Shown: one piece after another, positions 27,402 through 36,161 of the stretch | Layout of the letters: each line of letters starts with the position of its first letter | Position numbering within the stretch: position 1 is the first letter of the stretch | DNA from: Lachnospiraceae bacterium | GTDB lineage: Bacteria > Bacillota > Clostridia > Lachnospirales > Lachnospiraceae | Assembly: GCA_003979345.1 (NCBI GenBank) | Contig: RYVZ01000007.1 | Location: forward strand, 50,520 to 114,519 | Length of the DNA: 64,000 bases | Direction: 5' to 3' | Made by a program: the position numbers and the translations under genes | Notes under the pieces: model-generated | Databases searched by the model: none | Seen by the model: the letters and a program-made list of their open reading frames with translations, nothing else | What the model was told of the DNA's origin: nothing

Positions 27402-28130
27402 ATGAATGTTTTTGAACAGGTGGAGAAAAATATAGACGACCTTGTTGAGAAGAGTGTCGATTGGGCGGCATGTGCCACAGAGGAACAGCTTCGGGCGGCG
27501 AGAGCAGGAAATCTGAAAATCCCGTTTTTTGACCGTGAGATTCCGAAGGAATGGCTAAAAGGAATCAAAGGAAAAAAGGTGCTTTGTCTGGCAGGAGCAG
27601 GCGGGCTGCAGGCGCCGCTGTTTGCGTGCGCGGGCGCAGAAGTTACAGTGCTTGATATATCTAAGAGAATGTTGGATAAGGACAGGGAGGTTTCAGAGAG
27701 GGAACACTTACCCATTGAGATTGTCAAAGGAAATATGTGTGATCTGTCCATGTTTGAAGATGGTTTTTTTGATTATATCATAAATCCGCTGTCCCTGATG
27801 TATGTTCCAGAACTGCTCACTGTGTTCCGGGAATGCCATCGCGTGTTACACGATAAGGGCGTTTTTATCATGATGGCGCCGAGTCCGGTTAATTACTTGT
27901 GCGATTTTTCAGAGGATGAGACCGGCGGATATTATAAAGCGGTACACAGGATGCCTTATTGCTCGACGGATCATGATAATTCGGGCTGGGTCGAGTACGG
28001 ACACAGCATGGAAGAATATTTGGGCGGTTTGACCGAATGCGGTTTTTTGATCAATGGTTATATGGAATGTCAGATGGCGGACATTACCGAATTATATTTT
28101 ATGGCGCGGGCGATAAAGAACGGGCGGTAA
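27402..28130 (+). CDS. Class I SAM-dependent methyltransferase
   Basis: 242 residues. Motif I is VLCLAGAGGLQAPLFACAGA and motif II VTVLDIS, the Rossmann fold of methyltransferase domain 11/25. An N-terminal segment DLVEKSVDWAACATEEQLRA is shared with clostridial UbiE-like methyltransferases. The methyl acceptor is unknown. The last codons and the stop lie in the first unit of a 14-base tandem repeat. Confidence 0.88.
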   Translation: MNVFEQVEKNIDDLVEKSVDWAACATEEQLRAARAGNLKIPFFDREIPKEWLKGIKGKKVLCLAGAGGLQAPLFACAGAEVTVLDISKRMLDKDREVSEREHLPIEIVKGNMCDLSMFEDGFFDYIINPLSLMYVPELLTVFRECHRVLHDKGVFIMMAPSPVNYLCDFSEDETGGYYKAVHRMPYCSTDHDNSGWVEYGHSMEEYLGGLTECGFLINGYMECQMADITELYFMARAIKNGR

Positions 28131-28193
28131 AAAACGTGCGGTAAAGAACGTGCGGTAAAGAACGTGCGGTAAAGAACGTGCGGTAAAGAACGG
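28116..28193 (+). repeat. 14-bp tandem repeat starting at a stop codon
   Basis: Five units of AAGAACGTGCGGTA (first two slightly diverged) plus a partial sixth. The methyltransferase stop TAA (28128-28130) spans the first junction. Confidence 0.9.
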
Positions 28194-28287
28194 TGACGTG
28201 AATTATCTGCTGCGGAAATGATAAAAAATTTGATAAGTTTCGCAATCGCCCGACAAAATATTTTTTAGGAAAGGATCTGTTATAACG

Positions 28288-29181
28288 ATGAAAACATTGT
28301 ATATATCGGACTTGGATGGTACGCTGCTTGGCAGCAATGAAAGAACGAGCGAATTTACAAACCGGACGATCAATGAGCTTGTGGCGGGCGGCATGCTTTT
28401 TTCCTATGCAACTGCGCGCTCTTATATTACGGCGCATAAAGTGACGCGGGGACTGGACGCGAAGATTCCGGTCATCATTTATACGGGTGCGTTCATCCGC
28501 GACAATCAAAGCGGCGAGATTCTGTTGTCAAGTTATTTTGGGAATGAGGCGGAGGCACTGGCACGGGAGTTATTTGATGCGGACGTGTATCCGCTCGTGT
28601 ATGCGATGGTTCCGTCTGAAAATAGGGCAGGAGACGGACAGAAGAAGGTGGAGGCGGAGCCCGAAAACAGGTTATCTGAATTCGAACTGCAGGAAAAATT
28701 CAGTTATCTGGTATCCCATATGAACGACGGCATGCGCCGATTTCTTGACACACGGAAAGGGGACAAGAGAGAACGTCGCGTTACGAGCAGGGAAGAATTG
28801 CTGAAGGGCAATATTTTTTATTTTACCTGCATTGATGAACACGACAAACTGGAAGCGCTTTATGAGCGTTACCGGGAAAAATATCATTGCGTTTTTTCGC
28901 AGGAAATCTACACGAAGGCATGGTTTTTGGAGATCATGCCGCTTAAGACATCCAAAGCAAACGCGGTTCTCAGATTAAAAGAACATTTAGGCTGTGACAG
29001 GGTCGTGGCATTCGGTGATCATTATAACGATCTGGATTTGTTTCGGATCGCGGATGAGGCGTATGCGGTTGAAAATGCGGTGGAAGAGCTCAAGGCGGCG
29101 GCAACGGGCGTGATCGCCTCCAATGATGACGACGGTGTGGCGCGTTTTCTGCTGGAACGCCTGAAAAAGGAAAGCGAATAG
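28288..29181 (+). CDS. Cof-type HAD phosphatase
   Basis: 297 residues. The nucleophile motif is ISDLDGTLL and motif IV GDHYNDLDLF, with a Cof-type (C2) cap between them; such enzymes dephosphorylate sugar phosphates or cofactors in the cytoplasm. AGGAAAGGA lies upstream. It is an independent gene 158 bases after the methyltransferase repeat. Confidence 0.92.
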   Translation: MKTLYISDLDGTLLGSNERTSEFTNRTINELVAGGMLFSYATARSYITAHKVTRGLDAKIPVIIYTGAFIRDNQSGEILLSSYFGNEAEALARELFDADVYPLVYAMVPSENRAGDGQKKVEAEPENRLSEFELQEKFSYLVSHMNDGMRRFLDTRKGDKRERRVTSREELLKGNIFYFTCIDEHDKLEALYERYREKYHCVFSQEIYTKAWFLEIMPLKTSKANAVLRLKEHLGCDRVVAFGDHYNDLDLFRIADEAYAVENAVEELKAAATGVIASNDDDGVARFLLERLKKESE

Positions 29182-29240
29182 AAATAAAACTATCTTTGGG
29201 GTTTCCTGTGTGGCAGACAGAAAACTCCTTATTTATTTTT

Positions 29241-29369
29241 TCACCCATCCTGTGTATTCCGGTGATAATCTGCAATGATGTTTTCCATTGTGATGACCTG
29301 TAAACTGCTACATAAATCATTCTGAATCTTTTGGTAAGAGCAGTCCAATACTTTATAATTTTTTATCAT
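29241..29369 (-). CDS. Possible 42-residue peptide gene
   Basis: ATG at 29369 on the minus strand, AAGGGA about 8 bases upstream, encodes MIKNYKVLDCSYQKIQNDLC followed by 22 more residues. No family recognised. It could be a fragment of an older gene or chance; the Shine-Dalgarno-like site is the only support. Confidence 0.25.
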   Translation of the reverse strand: MIKNYKVLDCSYQKIQNDLCSSLQVITMENIIADYHRNTQDG

Positions 29370-29410
29370 AATCTTGTCCCTTTCGGGAAGGGAAGAAGAG
29401 TTTATTATGA

Positions 29411-30094
29411 TTAACTTTGTTCGATATGCGTATCGAGCAGTCTCGCACTGTTTTCATAGACCGCGCGCATTTCCGACAATAAATTCTGATAATAATGTGC
29501 GGCAGCGTCCCGGCGGAGTTTTGCAAGCCTGGCGCCCTCTTCTGTAAAAAAATGATCGTAGACCGTTTCGAGCTTATATTTATATTCCTGAAAAAAGGAC
29601 GGTTCGGTATCCGATGCTCCGTCAAGCACGGTGTTGTCCGGTGCGAGCGTATAGAGTGGTTCGCCGACGATGCCTTTATAGAGGATCGTTCTCGCAATGC
29701 CGATCGCGCCGCAGACATCGAGTTTGTCGGCGTCAAACAGAATTTTTGCCTCGATCGAGGCAGGAGGATTCCGTTTCCGGTAGCGGTGGGAGCGGATACA
29801 GTCGCAGACTTTTTGCGTAAATTCTTCCGAAAAGCCGTGTTCGGATAAAAATGTGAATGCTTTATCCGCACCGACGTCGGCGTGGTTTAAGGACGGGTCC
29901 GCAAATTGTTCCGGTCGTCCGATATCATGCAGAAGACAGGCACAGATCAGGATGTCGTAATCGACATCCCGCTCGGTGTGTGCAATTGTAAGCGCCGTAT
30001 ACAGCACCCTGTAAATATGTTCTTTATCATGCGCGCTGTCCGTCATGCAGGAGCGCATGTAATCTTCCAAAAGTTTATAAGTGTTGTTTGTCAT
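29411..30094 (-). CDS. HD-domain phosphohydrolase
   Basis: 227 residues. The metal-binding HD motif is in ICACLLHDIGRPEQ, with an upstream His in SAHDKEHIYRV and a downstream LFDADKLDVCG. The pattern matches small HD hydrolases of the YedJ/uncharacterised group. AGGATCGAC precedes the ATG. It follows asnA on the minus strand after a hairpin. Confidence 0.9.
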   Translation of the reverse strand: MTNNTYKLLEDYMRSCMTDSAHDKEHIYRVLYTALTIAHTERDVDYDILICACLLHDIGRPEQFADPSLNHADVGADKAFTFLSEHGFSEEFTQKVCDCIRSHRYRKRNPPASIEAKILFDADKLDVCGAIGIARTILYKGIVGEPLYTLAPDNTVLDGASDTEPSFFQEYKYKLETVYDHFFTEEGARLAKLRRDAAAHYYQNLLSEMRAVYENSARLLDTHIEQS

Positions 30095-30126
30095 GTCGAT
30101 CCTCCATGCCGGCTAAAAAACGTATC

Positions 30127-30158
30127 AAAAGGCTTCCGCGTCAGCGGAAGTCTTTTTT
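30127..30158 (-). terminator. Hairpin terminator after asnA
   Basis: CTTCCGC-GTCA-GCGGAAG directly after the asnA stop, with a run of A/T on both sides, so it could act in either direction. Confidence 0.75.
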
Positions 30159-31167
30159 AGAGCAGCTGGATACCGAGCCTTTCCGCCTCTGCAAGCGCCT
30201 CCTCCGGCCACAGGGAGCTCTGCACCTCGCCGATATGGGCTTTGCGCAAAAAGAACATACAGATACGTGACTGCCCGATACCGCCGCCGATCGTATAAGG
30301 AAGCGTTTCGTCAAGCACTGCCTTTTGGAACGGAAGCGCTGCTCGGTCGTTGGCTCCTGCCTTGGCGAGCTGGGAAGTCAACGAATCGGCGTCTACGCGG
30401 ATTCCCATGGAGGACAATTCCAATGAGATATCAAGAACGGGGAAGTACACGACGATATCCGCGTTTAGCGCCCAGTCGTCATAATCCGGCGCACGTCCGT
30501 CGTGGCGCTCGCCGTTTTCCAACACATCGCCGATCTGCATGATGCAGACCGCGCCCTTTGCCTTGGCGATATAATATTCGCGCTCCTTCGGTGTGTATTC
30601 GGGGAACATGTCGGCAAGCTCCTGTGTGGTGATAAAGAAAATCTCTTTCGGCAGGATCTCCTGAATGTATTCATATTGGATGGACATATATTTTTCCGTC
30701 TTGCGGAGTGCAAGGTACACTTTTCTGACGGTATCCTTTAAGGTGTCGATATGGCGGTCTTCTTTGGAAATGATTTTCTCCCAATCCCACTGATCGACAA
30801 AAATGGAATGGATATTATCAGTGACTTCGTCGCGCCGGATGGCGTTCATGTCGGTGTAAAGACCTTCGCCATAGGAAAAGCCATATTTTTGAAGGGCATA
30901 GCGCTTCCACTTTGCAAGGGACTGAACGACTTCGGCGTTCATGCCCGGCTGTTCTTTGATGTCAAAGGAAACCGGACGCTCCACGCCGTTTAAGTTATCG
31001 TTGAGGCCGGAGGCAGGATCGACAAAGAGCGGCGCGGACACGCGCAGCAGATTTAACTGGGAAGCGAGCTGACCCTGAAAGTAGTCTTTTACGGTCTTAA
31101 TGCCGATCTGTGTGTCGTGCAGATTTAATACTGAGTGATAATTCTTGGGAATCTTAAAATGTTCCAT
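30157..31167 (-). CDS. asnA: Aspartate-ammonia ligase (asparagine synthetase A)
   Basis: 336 residues, the normal size. AsnA makes asparagine from aspartate, ammonia and ATP and is related to class II aminoacyl-tRNA synthetases. Recognisable segments are the N-terminal VKDYFQGQLASQLNLLRVSA, DQWDWEK, and the C-terminal TIGGGIGQSRICMFFLRKAH near the ATP site. GGAGAAA lies upstream of the ATG. Confidence 0.97.
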   Translation of the reverse strand: MEHFKIPKNYHSVLNLHDTQIGIKTVKDYFQGQLASQLNLLRVSAPLFVDPASGLNDNLNGVERPVSFDIKEQPGMNAEVVQSLAKWKRYALQKYGFSYGEGLYTDMNAIRRDEVTDNIHSIFVDQWDWEKIISKEDRHIDTLKDTVRKVYLALRKTEKYMSIQYEYIQEILPKEIFFITTQELADMFPEYTPKEREYYIAKAKGAVCIMQIGDVLENGERHDGRAPDYDDWALNADIVVYFPVLDISLELSSMGIRVDADSLTSQLAKAGANDRAALPFQKAVLDETLPYTIGGGIGQSRICMFFLRKAHIGEVQSSLWPEEALAEAERLGIQLL

Positions 31168-31342
31168 TACAGTTTTCTCCGTTATCTTCTAAAATAATAA
31201 GGACAGACGACCGGCACGCCAAAAAACGATGATCCGATCATATTTATTAAACAGCGGATTCGTCTGTTTTGCAAGAGGAAAATTAAAAGAAAAAGAAGTC
31301 TATTTGACTTTTATTTTTCAAGCAGGAAAGGATTCAATATGT

Positions 31343-31759
31343 ATGGGTAGGAAGAAAAAAGGCAGTCATTATAACCGCGGTCTGAACGGTACTTGCGATC
31401 CCGCTTGTGATACTGCCGCTTGCAGCAGTCATCCTTTATCACGTTGTTTTCATCAACAATGCGAAGCGGCGTCAAAAACGGAATTTTTGACGGAAGGGGA
31501 AGAGAGTTTGTTGGTGGAAAGAAGTGATTTTCAATCGGGGGACGTTATGCTTGCGGGGTATTGGTACGCTAAGACCGGGGAAGCCGTCAAAGGAGTTGTC
31601 GTGATCGCGCCGGATTTTTGCGGCAGTCACCACCGGTTCATGGCATGGATCGATTATTTTGCTTCAAACGGCTATGATGTGTTTGACGGCTCTCCGGAGC
31701 CGGATCAGGTTCTGATGGAACGGATTTTGGAATGGTTTGACGCCTGCTGCACAAAGTAA
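31343..31759 (+). pseudogene. Alpha/beta hydrolase, degraded
   Basis: The gene begins MGRKKK, then a one-base shift at a run of A leads into a membrane anchor reading VLAIPLVILPLAAVILYHVV, interrupted by an in-frame TGA. A second shift near CAAAAACGG returns to LTEGEESLLVERSDF and VVVIAPDFCGSHHRFMAWID (hydrolase oxyanion region). After YDVF the sequence jumps to SPEPDQVLMERILEWFD, a C-terminal-type helix: the catalytic middle is deleted. At least two frameshifts, one stop and one deletion. Confidence 0.7.
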
Positions 31760-31851
31760 GAAACGCTATAAGAGTTTTCAACGAATCCCGCAGATCAGGC
31801 ATTTGACCTCCCGGTCCGAAACAGAAATTCCGATGAAAAGGAGACGAAGAT

Positions 31852-32283
31852 ATGATCCGTGTGGCGGTTTGGAATGAGGATATCCATGAAAAGGAATATG
31901 AGGAGATCCGCAGGGGCTATCCTGACGGGATCCACGGGTGCCTTCGTGATTTTATGGAAAAATAAAAAGACCTTTGGATCCGGTGTTCGACGCTTGCCAT
32001 GCCGGAGTGCGGACTGACCGAAGAACTGCTTAGCGGGACGGATGTGCTTGTCTGGTGGGGACATGCGGCGCATGAGCGTGTAAGCGATGGGACGGCGGAT
32101 TGCGTGAAGGCGCATGTGTTGCGCGGTATGGGATTGATCGCCCTGCATTCGGCGCATTTCTGTAAGCCACTAAAGCTGCTGCTCGGCACAGGCATGACCT
32201 TGAAGTGGAAGGAATGCGGCCGCGAGCGTCTTTTTACGGTCGCGCCGTTTCATCCAATCGCTGCAGGCGTCCCGGAGAGGACC
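31852..32283 (+). pseudogene. ThuA-like protein, interrupted and truncated
   Basis: ATG at 31852 (AAGGAG upstream) begins MIRVAVWNEDIHEKEYEEIR and YPDGIHGCLRDFMEK, then a stop at 31963; the same frame continues with LTEELLSGTDVLVWWGHAAH, GMGLIALHSAHFCKP and LKWKECGRERLF, all ThuA hallmarks. The sequence becomes unrelated after about 32283, losing the C-terminus. ThuA proteins act in sugar metabolism; this copy is dead unless the stop is misread. Confidence 0.78.
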
Positions 32284-32344
32284 GCCGCAGGGCGGTCAGA
32301 GGCAGATCAGAAAAAATCGCGTGTCGGCAGCGGGGCAGAAAATT

Positions 32345-33070
32345 TCATGCCCCGTTTACCTTGTCGAGAATTTGAAGGATCTCCAAATGACTGCCGTCCA
32401 AAATCTGCCATGTTGCCGTCGGAGCGGTTTCTCCGGCAGGCGAGAGGTTTGTATGCAGATAGATGCTGTCCATGCCGCAGGCGTCTGCAACCGCGACGTC
32501 GCTTGCCGCTTCGTTACCGATCATAATGCATTCTTTTTTATCAAGCCCGTAATTTTTGAGCAGCAGTTCCATAAAAGTCGGGTCGGGTTTGCGGCAGCCC
32601 GCGTCCGACGAGTATGAGATCCCGTCAAAAAAAGGATGGAGGCCGGTCATCTGCATTTCCTGATCCGTAAACATATGCTGCGCATTGGAGAGCAGATAGA
32701 TACCGATGCCGCGTTCTTTTAAGCCGTTTAACAGGTCAAGCACGTCCGGATAGAGTTCGAGCCGGCTGCGGGAGATCGTGCGGAACATCGTTCCCGTGTG
32801 CTGAATGAGCGCGGAGTCGGCATGAATACCCTTATCGAGATAGAGCTGCAAAAATACGAGTTCCAGCTGGATCTCAGGATAGGGACCGCCAAGCTGCGCC
32901 TCTAACTGTGATACATAAGTGAGATAGGCGTGTTTCAGCGACGCGGGGGTGTAGTAAGCGCCGTAAGCGCGGAAAAATTCGGACATGTTCTGCCAGAGAT
33001 ATCGTTTTTTCTCATCTGTGTGAATGTCGATCAGCGTGCCATAAAGATCAAAAAGAACATTGCGGTACAT
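32345..33070 (-). CDS. HAD hydrolase (YjjG-like)
   Basis: 241 residues. Motif I LFDLYGTLID, motif II LLSNAQ, motif III CRKPDPTFM and motif IV IGNEAASDV are all intact. It has a helical C1 cap like YjjG nucleotidase. The LYG in place of LDG keeps only the first aspartate followed by Y: the usual acid/base aspartate two residues on is replaced, which occurs in some HAD subfamilies. AGGAGG precedes the ATG on the minus strand. Confidence 0.88.
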   Translation of the reverse strand: MYRNVLFDLYGTLIDIHTDEKKRYLWQNMSEFFRAYGAYYTPASLKHAYLTYVSQLEAQLGGPYPEIQLELVFLQLYLDKGIHADSALIQHTGTMFRTISRSRLELYPDVLDLLNGLKERGIGIYLLSNAQHMFTDQEMQMTGLHPFFDGISYSSDAGCRKPDPTFMELLLKNYGLDKKECIMIGNEAASDVAVADACGMDSIYLHTNLSPAGETAPTATWQILDGSHLEILQILDKVNGA

Positions 33071-33099
33071 GAGGAACCTCCTTAATTAAGAATACGCTT

Positions 33100-33270
33100 G
33101 CAGAAAAACAAATGTCCGCTTCGCGGCCGCTTGTTTTTTATTTTCAGACAGCCTCGCAAAGACGCGCTTACGCGTTTGTTGTCCGGCTGCGCCGGACCTT
33201 TGCTCGGTGATAGCCGCAGAAAAACAAATGTCCGCTTCGCGGCCGCTTGTTTTTCTTATGCGGCTATCAT
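33100..33270. repeat. Nested palindromes with a 39-bp direct repeat
   Basis: A 39-base unit starting GCAGAAAAACAAATGTCCGC occurs at 33100-33138 and 33216-33254; each copy folds as AACAA..CCGC/GCGG..TTGTT. The second is enclosed by TGATAGCCGCA/TGCGGCTATCA, giving one long imperfect hairpin (33208-33270). Between them lie ACGCG and GTCCGGC/GCCGGAC hairpins. Confidence 0.75.
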
Positions 33271-33295
33271 ACCATATCCGGTGTTTATTTGCAAA

Positions 33296-33326
33296 ACAAA
33301 AACCTCAGGGGGAACCTGAGGCTTTT
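33296..33326. terminator. Hairpin, possible terminator
   Basis: CCTCAGG-GGGAA-CCTGAGG with a T run on the minus-strand side. It may end transcription from the cyclic-nucleotide-binding gene or from the plus strand. Confidence 0.55.
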
Positions 33327-33524
33327 GCTTGTGTAAAAGGGGAATTCTTCCGGAATTGCTAATTAGCAGATACGGTTTTCACCGAACCAACTCTAATGAT
33401 AATGGTTTTAGGCGGATTTTTCTATAAATATATTGCGGTAAATTATCAATATATTAGCTCACGCTAAAGTACCATATGAAATTTTTCCATGCCGGTGAAT
33501 TGCCTGCCTTCCATTTTTGCTTCT

Positions 33525-33684
33525 CTATATTGCTTACATCTTCCCAAATTTCTGTTGCGCCAGTAATTTTTGCCTACATCTCCCCAAATTTCTGTTGCGT
33601 CAGTAATTTTTGCCTACATCTCCCCAAATTTCTGCTGCGCAAGTAATTTTTGCTTACATCTCCAAAAATTTCTGCTGTGCAAGT
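33525..33684 (-). repeat. 40-bp tandem repeat from the 3' end of the CNBD gene
   Basis: Four head-to-tail 40-base copies: 33645-33684 is the last 30 coding bases plus stop and a few bases more, and 33605-33644, 33565-33604 and 33525-33564 repeat it outside the gene. Each copy keeps ATG-TAA or ATG-TAG where the stop falls. Confidence 0.9.
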
Positions 33685-35921
33685 AATTCTTCCGGGATCT
33701 CTTTGCCGCTGTTGCGGATCTTCACAAAGATATTATCAAGACGGCGGCGCTCCTGTGTATTCAGGATACGGTAACGCTCAAACATATCTTTGAAGAGTGG
33801 GTTTCCGCCGACTTTGCCGCGTATCTCGGCAGAGAACGGGCAGTAGCGCAGAAGGATGCGGCGAGAGATTTTGTTTAAGCGGGGAGAACCCGTGGATTCA
33901 TACATGACCCATTGAATGTAATCGCGTACAAACATCTCGCGGTAATTGTTCCTTGCACGTTGCAGCGCAAGCTTGATCTTTTCCTTGGCATCGGGCGAAA
34001 GCTCGGTGTTTTTGCGGTAGAACTGGACATAATCGAAGTATTCGCTTGTAAGTGAAAGCTCGGAGACGTCGTTCCAGCGGGCGCCCTGCATACGCTTGCA
34101 CATTTCCCAGCGGAATTCACCGGTCACTCTTGTGACAAGCGTCGGAATATCTTCCTGACATAAAAGAGGGAACATGACACGGCTCGGTGTCGTACGGCGC
34201 CTTCCTTCAATCTCCTGCCAAAGGATCGCCTTGACGCCGATATTCGGCATCAGGATCATATCGGGCAGAACCTCACATTGAACCAGCTCGCGGCTGATGC
34301 CTGCCTCCGGCATTGTAAAGACGGTTTCGCGGTAATACGCCTTAAAGTCAACTTTGCGCACCTGATCAAGCGCGTTATGCAGGATATCTGCCGTGACAAG
34401 CATGGATTCCGGTGAGCGCAGACAATTGTGTTCCGAAAACAGGGGACAGAATGTCGTGACGCGGCCGCAGGTTACTTTATTGACGGACGGGAACATGTTT
34501 TGAAGCTCAAAGAGAACTTTCTGAACGGCATCCTCCGCCATACGGCTTTCAGTCGCTGCATCGATCTTGCCGGCGTAACGCATCTCATGCAGATATTGCA
34601 GATAGTCGCTGTCAAATTCGTTGCGGCTCGGCGTTTTCCTGCCAAAGTAGATCTCTTTCATCCAATCATACAAAGTATAGACCTGACGTGCGGGATCGCT
34701 CAGATTCTGCTTGGCAAGTTTGGCGAGCGCTTTGGTATTTTCTTTTCCGGCAAGCTCTTCGTCGATATATCCGAACAACAGGAACATACGGACGGGGAGC
34801 GGTACGTTTTTATCGGTTACACTAAACTGGAATGCTGCAGTGTAAATTTCATAAAAAGCAAGTGTTAAGCGTTTCCGGATCGTGTGAACTTCGTCCTCTT
34901 GAGAGGAACGGTCGCTCGTGTGGATATAGCGGTTTAAGTCATCTAAGAAGCGCTTGGAAGAATCTTCTGCGTAATCGGCATATTTCAGGATGCATTTTGC
35001 GGAGCCGGAAAGCTCTTCGAGAATCTCATCCGCCTTGCCGTCGTCAGGCTGCTCCGCAGCCGCGGCAGCCGCATCAAGCTCTTCGCGGTACTGTGCTGCA
35101 CGCTGTCGGCACAGGGTTTTATCGATGGCAGGCTGGCTCTCCATCTCGATCATCAGCTTGCTGATGGCGGCATTTAAGGACATCGTATCTTCCTGCATAC
35201 GCGTTACTTCGACGCATAGTGAGGTATATAAGTCAAACAGATCGATGCGTCCGGTGTTTAAGAGCAGATAGGCGGAATCCGCCTGATAAGCGGTAAGGAG
35301 CTGGATATGTTCAAATACTTCGTGCACATCATCAGCGGCTTTCTGTAAAAAGCCGTCCGTGAAATCGGGGCGTGCATGAAACAGCGCCTTTTTCACAGCC
35401 GGTTCAAAATTGTGCGCCGCTTCGTAATAACCGCTCAGATAATCGGGAAGCTCTTCCTGATTCTGGAACGGGGCAAGCTCTTCAATACCGTCGAGCTGTT
35501 TGGGCGTCACATTATATTTATGACAGAGGGAAATATATTCCTGATAGCTGTTTTTCAAATCGTGATAGAACGTATTACAGTGATACTCCTGCATGATATA
35601 ATCGTCGAAAATATGACAGCACTGCCGGCACATAGAAGCTGCAAATAATTCTCCAAGACCGGCAGAACCTTTCATGATATCGGAGACTGTCTGGTTTTCC
35701 AAAGAGTAAGACAGACAGGATACATTGTCAGCGGCGGTATAGGTATAAAAAGAATATCCGCAGTACAGATCAAAGATTGCGGGGACATCGCCTTTCTCGA
35801 GGAATAGTTCGCCTTTTTCGCTGCTCGCGTGAATGTTTCCCGAAGAAATGATCAGAAGCTGGTTGATGGAGGCGCCTTCCTTTAGGATGACTGTTCCGGG
35901 TGCAAATGTTACAACTGCCAT
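33654..35921 (-). CDS. Cyclic-nucleotide-binding-domain protein of unknown function
   Basis: 755 residues. The first ~115 residues form a cNMP-binding (Crp-like) beta-roll (FAPGTVILKEGASINQLLII, SSGNIHASS, LEKGDVPAIFDL), but no Crp-type HTH follows. The rest is mostly alpha-helical, with an Ala-rich coiled region (EELDAAAAAAEQP at about 285-300) and a conserved-looking C-terminal half with no named domain that I recognise. It has no membrane segment or signal peptide. It is probably a cytoplasmic nucleotide-responsive protein or scaffold. It is monocistronic; its 3' end has spawned a 40-base tandem repeat. Confidence 0.8.
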   Translation of the reverse strand: MAVVTFAPGTVILKEGASINQLLIISSGNIHASSEKGELFLEKGDVPAIFDLYCGYSFYTYTAADNVSCLSYSLENQTVSDIMKGSAGLGELFAASMCRQCCHIFDDYIMQEYHCNTFYHDLKNSYQEYISLCHKYNVTPKQLDGIEELAPFQNQEELPDYLSGYYEAAHNFEPAVKKALFHARPDFTDGFLQKAADDVHEVFEHIQLLTAYQADSAYLLLNTGRIDLFDLYTSLCVEVTRMQEDTMSLNAAISKLMIEMESQPAIDKTLCRQRAAQYREELDAAAAAAEQPDDGKADEILEELSGSAKCILKYADYAEDSSKRFLDDLNRYIHTSDRSSQEDEVHTIRKRLTLAFYEIYTAAFQFSVTDKNVPLPVRMFLLFGYIDEELAGKENTKALAKLAKQNLSDPARQVYTLYDWMKEIYFGRKTPSRNEFDSDYLQYLHEMRYAGKIDAATESRMAEDAVQKVLFELQNMFPSVNKVTCGRVTTFCPLFSEHNCLRSPESMLVTADILHNALDQVRKVDFKAYYRETVFTMPEAGISRELVQCEVLPDMILMPNIGVKAILWQEIEGRRRTTPSRVMFPLLCQEDIPTLVTRVTGEFRWEMCKRMQGARWNDVSELSLTSEYFDYVQFYRKNTELSPDAKEKIKLALQRARNNYREMFVRDYIQWVMYESTGSPRLNKISRRILLRYCPFSAEIRGKVGGNPLFKDMFERYRILNTQERRRLDNIFVKIRNSGKEIPEELLAQQKFLEM

Positions 35922-36007
35922 GGTGATCCCTGCCTTTCAAGCTGAAATTAGAATGTTCTGAAATAATACTTTTATGATAATAAAGTATAACGCAGAATTG
36001 CGAAAAT

Positions 36008-36048
36008 TGCATTCTTTTTTTCCATTCTTTTTTTCATTCTTTTTTCAT
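36008..36048. repeat. Short CATTCTTTTTT tandem repeat
   Basis: Three near-identical copies of an 11-12 base unit (GCATTCTTTTTTT, CCATTCTTTTTTT, CATTCTTTTTT) between the CNBD gene and the OFA gene. Confidence 0.6.
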
Positions 36049-36161
36049 GTACTGGAACTTGAAATTTAGAACATTTAGGAGTAAAATAGCAAAGACTGGA
36101 TTTTTTTGCAGACCGGTCGGAATTCTAATGAAAGAAATCAATGAGGGGAGAGATATCAATT

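Noticed and set aside
28116..28193. Short regular repeats that could suggest a CRISPR or binding array
   Set aside because: Units are 14 bases with no unique spacers and start inside the methyltransferase's last codons.
33525..33684. Regular 40-bp repeats that could suggest a CRISPR array
   Set aside because: The copies are head-to-tail with no spacers and derive from the end of the adjacent gene.
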